Shown here one piece after another: positions 14,893-21,885 of a stretch of 22,183 nt of DNA. Positions within the stretch are counted from its first letter, which is position 1, and each line of letters begins with the position of its first letter. Source of the stretch: JBNJEM01 sp051745935 (GTDB taxonomy: Bacteria; Planctomycetota; Planctomycetia; Pirellulales; Pirellulaceae); contig JBNJEM010000051.1 in assembly GCA_051745935.1 (NCBI GenBank), positions 1 to 22,183 of the forward strand, written 5' to 3'. The notes beneath the pieces were generated by a model. It was given only the letters and a program-made list of their open reading frames with translations, had not been told where the DNA came from and searched no databases. The position numbers and the translations under genes were made by a program.

Positions 14893-14949
14893 CACCACTT
14901 TCTCCCACCGACCACCACTATCGCCCCAGGATACCCACTCGATCCCCCA
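14893..14949 (-). promoter_or_regulatory. MraZ operator: tandem TGGG boxes, 10-bp period
   Basis: On the minus strand five boxes occur at exactly 10-base steps: TGGGT (14933-14937), GGGGC (14923-14927), TGGTG (14913-14917), TGGGA (14903-14907) and TGGTG (14893-14897). A sixth, TGGGG (14945-14949), is offset by 12. Known MraZ operators are tandem TGGGN pentamers with 5-base spacers, so period and core agree. Two boxes are TGGTG and one is GGGGC rather than TGGGN. The array overlaps the predicted promoter and early leader, which fits autorepression. Confidence 0.8.
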
Positions 14950-14955
14950 CGTCAA
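14928..14955 (-). promoter_or_regulatory. Putative mraZ promoter overlapping the operator
   Basis: On the minus strand TTGACG (-35, 14955-14950) and TATCCT (-10, 14933-14928) are 16 bases apart, matching consensus at 5 and 4 of 6 positions. The last T of the first in-phase MraZ box lies in the -10, and the other boxes continue past the expected start site near 14921. This leaves a leader of about 50 bases before TTG 14871. Confidence 0.5.
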
Positions 14956-15064
14956 CTCGATTTGGACCGTGCCCAAACGGCCAGTGGTTAGGTGATTTGA
15001 CCTAGGTGCCTACGGCATGGAGACTTCCAGCAATTGACCGGCCGAAAAAGAATTTTGGAAAAGT

Positions 15065-16213
15065 CTATTTTCGCCCCGTCGAGGCGGCCCGGGAGAGCCC
15101 GAGGTAGAGCTGTTCGTACTGGCGCACCATGTCGGAAAGCGAAAAGTGGCGGCAAATCCGTCGGCGATTTTCCGTACCCAGTTGGCGGCCGAGCGAAGGC
15201 TCTCGAAGAATCGCAACTACCTTCTCGGCAAGTACTTGTGGCTTTTCCACCGGTACGGTTTGCCGCTGCGCCAAGGGCCCGAGAACCTCCAAAATCCCCT
15301 CGGCCCGCGTGCAAACCACGGGACGTGAACAAGCCATTGCTTCCAGGAGCACATTCGGCATGCCTTCCCAACGCGAGGGCAGCACGAGAAGGTCGCTGGC
15401 TAAGAGAATCTCCACCACGTTGGGTTGCCAGCCGAGGAAATGGACGCGATCCGCCACCCCCTTACGCCGGGCCATCCGCCGCAGTTCCGCGCCCTGCGGC
15501 CCTTGTCCAATCAGCAAAAGATCGTGAGTGGGCAGTGAGCCGAGAATATGCGGGGCGACGGAGAGCAATTGATCGATTCCTTTTTGAGGAGCCAATCGTG
15601 CCACACAGGTGATCACTCGCTGGGACCGCGGCACCCCGAACGGAGTCAAATCGGCCACGTCACGCTTGGCGATGGCCTGCACATCAATCCCGTTGGGAAT
15701 GACGAGCAGTTTTTCGGCCGGCACTTTCAGTTGATTCGCGGCGTAATTCGCCACCAATTGGCTCACGCACGCAATTCGATCCGCGATCCGCAGCGCCCGC
15801 CGCTCCACGGCCTGCCGACACCGCGAGGGGTCGGCCACGCGGATACCGGCGCACCAACACGGGCCGGGTTGTTGACGCACGGACAGACGGGTGAGAACAT
15901 TTGCGTGAAACAGCATCGACTGAACGATCTGGGGTCTGACCGTGGCCAGCCGCTGGGTCAAGTCGCGAACCGCCGCGAACAAGCCCAGTTTGCTGGAAAA
16001 TCCCAGGAAGTGCGTGGGAACGTGGGCTTGTTCCAGTTGTTGGACCAGCCCATCCCGGGGGGAAGGCGGCGGTGGTGCCAGTACAAATACCGCCGGCTCG
16101 AACCGCGTCCGATCAAGCCCCGTCGCCAGGTTGACCAAACAGCGTTCGGCCCCGCCAACTTCCAATTCGGTGATCACGAACGCCACGCTGGTTTCGGAAG
16201 GAATCGGCGTCAT
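15065..16213 (-). CDS. GT4 family glycosyltransferase
   Basis: This GT-B fold glycosyltransferase is probably a retaining enzyme that uses a nucleotide sugar to build an envelope glycan or glycolipid. The N-terminal acceptor half begins VAFVITELEVGGAERCLVNLA, with the family's GGAE motif. The C-terminal half has CVARLAPQKGIDQLL, LLIGQGPQ, VHFLGWQPNV and the nucleotide-sugar motif EGMPNVLLE, an E-x7-E pair at Glu283 and Glu291. It has 382 aa, a normal length, with no TM segment. ATG 16213 is preceded by GGAG five bases upstream. mraZ lies about 190 bases downstream with its own promoter, and queA is divergent. Substrate and pathway are not evident. Confidence 0.9.
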   Translation of the reverse strand: MTPIPSETSVAFVITELEVGGAERCLVNLATGLDRTRFEPAVFVLAPPPPSPRDGLVQQLEQAHVPTHFLGFSSKLGLFAAVRDLTQRLATVRPQIVQSMLFHANVLTRLSVRQQPGPCWCAGIRVADPSRCRQAVERRALRIADRIACVSQLVANYAANQLKVPAEKLLVIPNGIDVQAIAKRDVADLTPFGVPRSQRVITCVARLAPQKGIDQLLSVAPHILGSLPTHDLLLIGQGPQGAELRRMARRKGVADRVHFLGWQPNVVEILLASDLLVLPSRWEGMPNVLLEAMACSRPVVCTRAEGILEVLGPLAQRQTVPVEKPQVLAEKVVAILREPSLGRQLGTENRRRICRHFSLSDMVRQYEQLYLGLSRAASTGRK

Positions 16214-16535
16214 ATATGCTCCACGCCATCACGAATGGGATATTCTTAAATCAAGCACACGCGACAAACCCGGCACAATCTACTTGTTCTATTTTGTCCA
16301 GTTTCGGAGTTTTCATCAGCCCGGTCCTTCTCCCCGGCTTCCTTGCCTTCTTAACAATACGCCACCGGAGGCACCCCCTCCGTGGTACCCCCTGGTTTAC
16401 AGCTCGCCATCTGAACATCACAGTGCCACATGGATGGTTACGGACGCATCGTCGGTGCCTGGATCGCCCGCGGAGCCGAATCGGTACGCGAGGGGCCAGG
16501 ACTCGGAGGTCAAGGGCAGGGAATCGGTCGACCAC
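16214..16535. other. Divergent intergenic region, glycosyltransferase to queA
   Basis: These 322 bases between divergent genes must carry both promoters, but I see no convincing -35/-10 pair. A long in-frame extension of queA crosses it without family similarity. A preQ1 riboswitch was considered and not found. No repeats occur here. Confidence 0.4.
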
Positions 16536-17582
16536 ATGCCAAGTCTAGACGATTACGACTACGAGTTACCGCGCGAGCTGATTGCGCAGTATGCATTGAG
16601 TTGTCGCAGTGACTCGCGGTTACTGGTTGTTTCACGTCGCGACCAATCGCTGACGCACGCCCATGTGCGCGACGTGGGGAGCTATCTGAAGGCGGGTGAT
16701 TGCCTCGTTTTGAACAACACGCGTGTCTTGCCAGCTCGACTGCTCGGCTATCGCCTCCGCACGGGAGGCCGGTGGACGGGGCTTTTCGTGGCCTCCGATT
16801 CCGCGGGCAACTGGGAACTCATGAGCAAGACCCGGGGCAAGTTACGTCCTGGCGACATGGTGATGTTGCAAGACCGGAGGGCGCAAGACGCCTTTCCGCT
16901 GAGGATGTTGGCGGATTTAGGCGAGTCGTTGTGGGCGGCCCGTCCAGAAGCCGAGGGGACGCTGGTCGAGTTGCTGGAGCACGTCGGGCGAGTCCCGCTG
17001 CCGCCGTATATCCGGAGCGGCGAAATGGAATCGTCGGATCGCGAACACTACCAAACGGTGTTTGCTCAGCGTCCCGGAGCAATAGCGGCTCCGACCGCCG
17101 GTTTGCACTTCACTCGCGAGTTGCTCGACCAGTTGGTTCACGACGGTATCGGTGTCTGCTACTTGACCCTGCACGTGGGGATCGGGACGTTTCGCCCCAT
17201 TAAAGCCAGCCGGGTTGAAGACCATCGGATGCATGGTGAATGGTGTGAAGTGTCCCCCGAGGCGGTCGACCAACTCAACGCATGCCGGGCGGCCGGAGGG
17301 CGCATTGTCGCGGTCGGCACCACCTGTACCCGGGCGCTGGAAACCGCTGCCCGCGACGGAACGCTTCGCCCCTGGCAAGGCGAGACGAACCTGTTCATTC
17401 GGCCGCCTTTCACCTTCCAGGCCACGGACGCGCTGATGACGAATTTTCATTTGCCCCGCAGCACCCTACTCATCCTGGTTCGTGCGTTTGGCGGCGACGC
17501 CTTGATTAAACGAGCTTACCAGAGCGCGATTGAGGAGAATTATCGTTTCTTTAGCTACGGAGACGCGATGTTGATCGTTTAA
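16536..17582 (+). CDS. queA: tRNA preQ1(34) S-adenosylmethionine ribosyltransferase-isomerase QueA
   Basis: QueA transfers the ribosyl part of S-adenosylmethionine to 7-aminomethyl-7-deazaguanine at tRNA position 34, giving epoxyqueuosine (cytoplasm). Family blocks are clear and in order: YDYELPRELIAQ, SRLLVVSRR, GDCLVLNNTRVLPARLLG, VPLPPYI, GAIAAPTAGLHFT, TLHVGIGTFRPI, VAVGTTCTRALE, and the C-terminal TNFHLPRSTLLILVRAFGG. It has 348 aa, normal. I chose ATG 16536 because the conserved N-terminus begins there; the ribosome site is weak (AGGGA about 14 bases away). No other queuosine gene lies in the window. Two tandem 100-bp elements follow the stop. Confidence 0.95.
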   Translation: MPSLDDYDYELPRELIAQYALSCRSDSRLLVVSRRDQSLTHAHVRDVGSYLKAGDCLVLNNTRVLPARLLGYRLRTGGRWTGLFVASDSAGNWELMSKTRGKLRPGDMVMLQDRRAQDAFPLRMLADLGESLWAARPEAEGTLVELLEHVGRVPLPPYIRSGEMESSDREHYQTVFAQRPGAIAAPTAGLHFTRELLDQLVHDGIGVCYLTLHVGIGTFRPIKASRVEDHRMHGEWCEVSPEAVDQLNACRAAGGRIVAVGTTCTRALETAARDGTLRPWQGETNLFIRPPFTFQATDALMTNFHLPRSTLLILVRAFGGDALIKRAYQSAIEENYRFFSYGDAMLIV

Positions 17583-17610
17583 CAGACAGTAGGAACTCCT
17601 CGTATGATAC

Positions 17611-17710
17611 TTCAGGCGGTCGAATTCGTCCGGGTGGAACGCGGCCCGACGCAAGCCGTCCTCCCGGTGGTCGGACTCGCGGCGGAAAAAGTCGTCCGCG
17701 ATCGGCATAC
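17611..17710 (+). repeat. 100-bp interspersed element, copy D
   Basis: This is the first of two head-to-tail copies between queA and the Nudix gene, starting 29 bases after the queA stop. The outer stem has one G:T wobble (CGGTCG/CGATCG). It is nearly identical to copy E. Confidence 0.92.
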
Positions 17711-17810
17711 TTCAGGCGGTCGAATTCGTCCGGGTGGAACGCGGCCCGACGCAAGCCGCCCTCCCGTTGGTCGGACTCGCGGCGGACAAAGTCGTCCGCG
17801 ACCGGCATAC
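17711..17810 (+). repeat. 100-bp interspersed element, copy E
   Basis: This copy directly abuts copy D and differs from it at about five positions. It ends 15 bases before the Nudix ATG, immediately followed by that gene's AAAGGA ribosome site. The outer stem (17717-17722 with 17799-17804) and the inner hairpin GCGGAC/GTCCGC are perfect. Confidence 0.92.
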
Positions 17811-17825
17811 CAAGAAAGGAAACGG

Positions 17826-18446
17826 ATGTCAGGAATCCCCAGCGAGCACGTATTGGTCGTCCCGACTCAGCTGCTGCACCAGCTCGGTTACTTCCAGGGA
17901 TTCTCACCCCGCGTGCAAACCTATATTGATGCCCTTCTCGACCCTGAGAACACGAGCTATCGAACGCGCGACGAGATGGAACAAGACCCGAACTTCAAGC
18001 AACTCATCCCCTATGTCATCTTTTGCCATCGTCCCGACAACGAAGAACTGAGTGTGTTTCGCTACACTCGCGGAACCGGGCAAGGCGAACAACGCTTGCA
18101 TCGCAAGAAAAGTGTCGGCATTGGGGGCCATATCGCTTCACATGACGGCGATAGAGCCGAACCGTACACGGAAGGGATGCGCCGCGAGCTAGAGGAAGAA
18201 GTCGCCATCCGGACCTCCTATGCGGATCGGTGCGTTGGTTTGATTAACGACGATGAAACGGATGTCGGCAGGGTACATCTGGGAGTGGTGCACCTCTTCG
18301 AGGTGAAAACGCCGGACGTCTATCCTCGTGAAACGGAGATCATGGACGCTGGATTCCAGCCCGTATCGACGTTACTGGCACGTCTGGATGGCTTCGAAAG
18401 CTGGTCCCGGATCTGCCTTGAAGCCCTCTTCGCGAATCACGCATGA
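17826..18446 (+). CDS. Nudix-fold phosphohydrolase-like protein
   Basis: This 206-aa cytoplasmic protein resembles a group often labelled phosphoesterase in planctomycetes and has a recognisable, though degenerate, Nudix box. GGHI lies at 100-103 and RRELEEEV at 119-126, supplying the Glu cluster that binds a metal. The segment between them is longer than in the standard Nudix motif, and the Gly after the final Glu pair is missing (EEEVAI). Conserved stretches flank it: EQRLHRKKSVGIGGH and GLINDDETDVGRVHLGVVH. ATG 17826 has AGGA five bases upstream, directly after copy E of the 100-bp element. Substrate unknown; a nucleotide or diphosphate compound would be expected for this fold. Confidence 0.75.
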   Translation: MSGIPSEHVLVVPTQLLHQLGYFQGFSPRVQTYIDALLDPENTSYRTRDEMEQDPNFKQLIPYVIFCHRPDNEELSVFRYTRGTGQGEQRLHRKKSVGIGGHIASHDGDRAEPYTEGMRRELEEEVAIRTSYADRCVGLINDDETDVGRVHLGVVHLFEVKTPDVYPRETEIMDAGFQPVSTLLARLDGFESWSRICLEALFANHA

Positions 18447-19158
18447 ATGCCGCCGCTCACCGTCGCATTACTTTCTTGTTGTTCTTAGCAGAGACGCGGG
18501 ACCAAGGCACGAAGTGGCCGCCCGATCGGGAATCGAAGTCCCGAACCGACGTCGCTTTACTCATTTGTTCTTTGTTCTTTGTTCTTTGTTCTTTGTTCTT
18601 TGTTCGTTGTTCGTTGTGCTTTGTTCGTTGTGCTTTGTGCCCTGGGGCTTCGTCATTCGTGGTTCGCGTCCGTAAAGGGTGGGGTGAAATCACGCCCGCT
18701 CATTTAGCCCCCCAGGCCTGCCCGATTTCTGGGGGGAGCGGATCCGGGGGCAGTGGCTGTTTTTCCGTCACGACGCTCGCCATGTGCCGTCTATTCGCTA
18801 GAATTACAGTACCATCGGCAGTGGTCGGCGGCTTTCCGCCGGAAAATGCCTGGCGGAGGTTTTCCGCTCGATGGTGATCCGATATTTTAAGAAGTCATAA
18901 CAAAACCACTCAGGTTTCCTCGCATCCAGAGACTTCTGGGAGCGGCAACCACGGTTTGTTAGGGGCTGTAAGGGAGTTTGCCGAGGAACGGACTCGCGGG
19001 GAGAGACGTCACGCCGCGCCGGGGGTTCTAGCCCGCTTGGCGAAACCTGGTAACGTGAGCGAAGCAGGGCCGTGCGTTTCTCGTCGTTGTCTGGAAGACG
19101 AGGCGAACTGGATAAACTTGTATTGAGACTCGATTGAGATTCGAGGGAGGCAGTTGGT
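18447..19158. other. Intergenic region, Nudix gene to Fe-S carrier
   Basis: This 712-base gap holds a hairpin (TCGGGA at 18526-18531, TCCCGA at 18539-18544), the 7-bp T-rich tandem repeat, and then about 480 bases with no recognisable gene or known RNA. Immediately upstream of the Fe-S carrier is an 11-bp tandem repeat (ATTGAGACTCG at 19122, ATTGAGATTCG at 19133). A very weak promoter-like pair (TTGTCT at 19087, GATAAA at 19111) is present. Confidence 0.5.
18564..18640. repeat. 7-bp T-rich tandem repeat
   Basis: Five perfect copies of TTTGTTC (18564-18598) pass into degenerate variants (TTGTTCG, TTGTGCT) up to about 18640. It lies downstream of the Nudix gene. As RNA the + strand is U-rich, so it could assist transcription termination after the upstream hairpin, but it is more likely a simple replication-slippage array. 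Confidence 0.9.
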
Positions 19159-19488
19159 ATGGCGATTGTATTGACCGAGAAAGCAGCGGAGGAGGTCAAG
19201 CGGGTCCGGGCCGAGCAGAATCTGGAAGACGACCAGTTCCTGCGCATTGGCGTGGCCGGTGGCGGCTGCGGGGGATTCAGTTATACGATGGGATTCGACA
19301 CCAAGTACGACCGCGACGTGGACAGCAAATACAGCTTGCAGGGTGTCGACGTGGTGGTGGATAAGAAAAGTTCGTTGCATCTCGATGGGACGACCATCGA
19401 CTGGTGTGATGAATCCAATCGACGCGGATTCACGTTTGACAATCCGAACGCCCCCAGAAGCTGTAGTGGGTGCGGGGGAGCTATCTAG
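19159..19488 (+). CDS. A-type iron-sulfur carrier (IscA/ErpA/HesB family)
   Basis: This small protein of the HesB/IscA family carries or inserts Fe-S clusters into target enzymes in the cytoplasm. It has 109 aa, typical. Family parts are AIVLTEKAAEEVK, the first Cys in GVAGGGCGGFSY, the middle FTFDNPNAP, and a C-terminal Cys pair. In IscA, SufA and ErpA that pair is Cys-Gly-Cys-Gly; here it reads CSGCG, so the spacing is C-x-x-C, and the usual SSF or ESF end is replaced by GAI. ATG 19159 has GGGAGG eight bases upstream. No other isc/suf gene is near. The exact subgroup cannot be decided, so no symbol is given. Confidence 0.88.
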   Translation: MAIVLTEKAAEEVKRVRAEQNLEDDQFLRIGVAGGGCGGFSYTMGFDTKYDRDVDSKYSLQGVDVVVDKKSSLHLDGTTIDWCDESNRRGFTFDNPNAPRSCSGCGGAI

Positions 19489-19499
19489 AAGCCGAGACG

Positions 19500-19555
19500 A
19501 AGCCTGCCGGGTTTTCTGCGATTCAAGAGGCGTTTTGGAGGCGAAAACCAGGCTT
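19500..19555 (+). terminator. Candidate stem-loop after the Fe-S carrier gene
   Basis: AAGCCTG and GTTTTC (19500-19516, with a CCGG bulge) pair with GAAAACCAGGCTT (19543-19555) across a 26-base loop, giving 13 pairs. It begins 12 bases after the stop. No U-run follows, so termination is only inferred. Confidence 0.35.
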
Positions 19556-19711
19556 TGTGACCGGTTCGTTGAGCAGGGGGGGGCCGCGCGGGCTGCTGTT
19601 GGGAGGCATGGTATGGGGGGCGCCGCCTTCCCGCGCGGCGCGGTGCCCCGGGCGTGCGTGCGCGCGATAACAGGATGCCGCCGGGGGACGTTCGCGGGGT
19701 GTCGAGGCTCG

Positions 19712-19749
19712 ACCCGTTGGCCGTGAAAGGACCCATTGGCCGTGAAAGG
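19712..19749 (+). repeat. 19-bp tandem duplication at the cobL ribosome site
   Basis: ACCCGTTGGCCGTGAAAGG (19712-19730) is followed directly by ACCCATTGGCCGTGAAAGG (19731-19749), one difference. The second copy supplies the AAAGG upstream of the cobL ATG at 19759, so the duplication gives two candidate Shine-Dalgarno sequences. Confidence 0.85.
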
Positions 19750-19758
19750 TTGGAACCG

Positions 19759-21012
19759 ATGAGCAATCAAGAGAACAACGTGCACATCCTCGGCGTGGGG
19801 GACGACGGCCTCGAAGGGTTGACCAGCGCGGCGGGGGCCATCTTGAAGTCGGCTGACCTGATTATCGGCCCCGAGCGTTTGTTATCATTGATCGGCCAAT
19901 CCCCGGCTCGTAAGTTCGTCACGCACGGAGATCCAGAGCGGATCGCGGAGGTGGTGACCTCCAACCCAGGGGCCCGAATCGTGGTTCTTGCCGATGGCGA
20001 TCCGCTTTTCTACGGAACGGCTCGCTTCTTATGTGATCGGCTGGGGAAAGACCGGGTGGAAGTAGTACCGCACGTCAGCAGCATGCAGCTGGCCTTTGCC
20101 CGGGTGAAGGAACAATGGGACGAAGCCTATCTCACCAATTTAGCTCATCAAGATCTGGACCGAGCGATTGAACGAATTCGTTCGGCGGAACGGGCTGGGA
20201 TTTTCACCACGGAGCAGATCTCCCCCGCGGTGGTGGCTCGTGCCTTGCTCGATCGCGGCATCGACTATTTCACGGGGTACGTGTGTGAAAACTTGGGATC
20301 CCCGGACGAGCGGGTGACGCATGCCGAACTCTCGGAGATCGCCCAGCAGCTTTTCAGTGCCTTGAACGTGATGATCCTGGTGCGCAAACCGGGCATGCCG
20401 GATCGTCCCCGGGAAATGGTCGGTCATCGGCTGTTTGGGAATCCTGACGAGACATTCTTGCAAAGCCGCCCGAAACGGGGGTTACTGACGCCGGCGGAGG
20501 TGCGCTGTATCGCATTGGCGGAAATGGATCTGGGGCCCTCCAGCGTGGTCTGGGATGTGGGCGCGGGAAGTGGAGCGGTGGCGGTGGAAGCCGCTCTACT
20601 CGCCCCCGGCGGACAAATCTACGCCATTGAAATGGACGCGGAGGATTATCAGCTGATCACGGAGAACGCGGACCGTTTTTCAGCCACGAACCTGATCCCC
20701 GTGTTAGGTCAGGCGCCGGACGCATGGGAGACTTTGCCCGATCCGGACGCGGTTTTCGTGGGGGGCGCGGGCCGGCAGGTGTCGCAGATTGTTGAAAAAG
20801 CCTTCGCGCGGCTGCGTCCCGGGGGGCGTATCGTGACGAATGTCGTGAGCATTGAAAACGTAAGGGACGTGCAACACGGCGTCCGGCGGCTGGCGGGCGA
20901 GTCGAATATCTGGATGATCAACATTGCCCGGGGGACGCAACAGCTGGAATCGACCCGTTTCGATTCGACACCTCCGACGTTTCTCATCGGTGCCAGGAAA
21001 CCCCAGAGGTGA
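19759..21012 (+). CDS. cobL: Precorrin-6Y C5,15-methyltransferase, CbiE-CbiT fusion (CobL)
   Basis: This bifunctional corrin-ring enzyme methylates C5 and C15 and decarboxylates the C12 acetate of precorrin-6Y (or the cobalt analogue), giving precorrin-8, using S-adenosylmethionine in the cytoplasm. The N-terminal CbiE domain (about 8-215) shows LGVGDDGLEGLT and ADGDPLFYG (78-86), with PHVSSMQLAFAR. The C-terminal CbiT methyltransferase domain (about 230-410) has RGLLTPAEVRCIALAEMDL, the SAM motif DVGAGSG (266-272) and PDAVFVGGAGRQ. It has 417 aa, normal for the fusion. I chose ATG 19759 because the conserved N-terminus begins there and AAAGG lies upstream. The stop overlaps the GTG of the next gene. 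It links functionally with cbiQ/cbiO at the other end of the window. Confidence 0.95.
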   Translation: MSNQENNVHILGVGDDGLEGLTSAAGAILKSADLIIGPERLLSLIGQSPARKFVTHGDPERIAEVVTSNPGARIVVLADGDPLFYGTARFLCDRLGKDRVEVVPHVSSMQLAFARVKEQWDEAYLTNLAHQDLDRAIERIRSAERAGIFTTEQISPAVVARALLDRGIDYFTGYVCENLGSPDERVTHAELSEIAQQLFSALNVMILVRKPGMPDRPREMVGHRLFGNPDETFLQSRPKRGLLTPAEVRCIALAEMDLGPSSVVWDVGAGSGAVAVEAALLAPGGQIYAIEMDAEDYQLITENADRFSATNLIPVLGQAPDAWETLPDPDAVFVGGAGRQVSQIVEKAFARLRPGGRIVTNVVSIENVRDVQHGVRRLAGESNIWMINIARGTQQLESTRFDSTPPTFLIGARKPQR

Positions 21013-21761
21013 CCAATTCGATGCCCCGCCAGCCTACTCCTTGCCCTCCACAACTCGATGTCATCGCCGTCGGCGCTCATCCCGATGATGTGGAGATTGC
21101 CTGCGGCGGCACGCTTGCCCAGTTGGCGGCTCAGGGGTATCAAGTGGGCATTGTCGACTTGACCGACGGCGAGCCCACGCCGGGATCCCCCGGCCCGGAG
21201 GTGCGTCTCGCGGAAGCTCAACAAGCGGCGAGCACGTTGGGCGTGGCCCGGCGAACAACGCTTGATCTGCCCAATCGGCGGCTATTTGACACGTTCGACG
21301 CCCGCGTGGCTTTGGCCAAGGAGTTTCGCAAGTATCGTCCGCGGATCGTGCTGGGGTTTGGCGGAAAGACCCCCATGGCCTCACCGGACCATTGGCAGGC
21401 CGTGCAAATCACGGACGCGGCCGTGTTCTACTCGCGACTGACCAAATGGGACGAGTACTTCGAGGGGCTCCCGCCCCATGTCATCTCGGCGCAACTCTAC
21501 TTTCGGTTTGGTTTCGAGCCGGCGGCAACGGCCGGTTTTCAAAACCAATTCACGATGGATATTGGCGATATGCTGGAAACGAAACTCGACGCGGTTCGCT
21601 GCTACCACACGCAATTCAAGCCAGACGCCTCGACGATCGTCGAGCGAATTCGCGGAGCGGCCACGTTGGCCGGCTCGGTCGCCGGATTCGCCGCCGGCGA
21701 GATGTTCATGGCTGCCCGTCCGTTGGGAACCAAGGACCTGGTGCGATTTGTACTGGACTGA
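21009..21761 (+). CDS. LmbE/PIG-L deacetylase, BshB1-like
   Basis: This is a zinc-dependent N-deacetylase of the LmbE/PIG-L family, closest in motif to bacillithiol biosynthesis deacetylase BshB1, which removes acetyl from GlcNAc-malate. DVIAVGAHPDDVEIACGGTLA carries the zinc/catalytic AHPDD (His24), followed by GIVDLTDGEPTPGSPG and RLAEAQQAA. The second His is in SPDHWQA (His128). C-terminal ETKLDAVRCYHTQF and AAGEMFMAARPLG also match. It has 250 aa from the GTG at 21009, which overlaps the cobL TGA (GTGA), so translation is probably coupled; ATG 21021 is an alternative. No other bacillithiol gene is visible here; the GT4 gene is too far away to argue for BshA. Confidence 0.85.
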   Translation: MTNSMPRQPTPCPPQLDVIAVGAHPDDVEIACGGTLAQLAAQGYQVGIVDLTDGEPTPGSPGPEVRLAEAQQAASTLGVARRTTLDLPNRRLFDTFDARVALAKEFRKYRPRIVLGFGGKTPMASPDHWQAVQITDAAVFYSRLTKWDEYFEGLPPHVISAQLYFRFGFEPAATAGFQNQFTMDIGDMLETKLDAVRCYHTQFKPDASTIVERIRGAATLAGSVAGFAAGEMFMAARPLGTKDLVRFVLD

Positions 21762-21885
21762 GGCCTCCATGCCAAGATCCTGCACCCTTCTTGCCATCCC
21801 AAGGGGTTTTGGAAGCGAGCACGCGGCCTGGGGTCACCAAAGAAAGATGACGAATGTTGCACGTCGAATACGCGAGAGAATGTCG

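Noticed and set aside
16214..16535. preQ1 riboswitch upstream of queA
   Set aside because: A CTGGTTTACAG-like string near 16391 recalls the preQ1-I stem, but the A-rich tail and the ribosome-site pairing are absent, and it is 140 bases from the start.
17604..17825. N-terminal extension of the Nudix protein through the repeats
   Set aside because: The frame is open across copies D and E, but the translation is repeat-derived; a good ribosome site precedes ATG 17826, where family similarity begins.
19087..19116. Promoter TTGTCT/GATAAA before the Fe-S carrier gene
   Set aside because: Each hexamer matches only four positions with an 18-base spacer, which is close to chance; mentioned only in the gap description.
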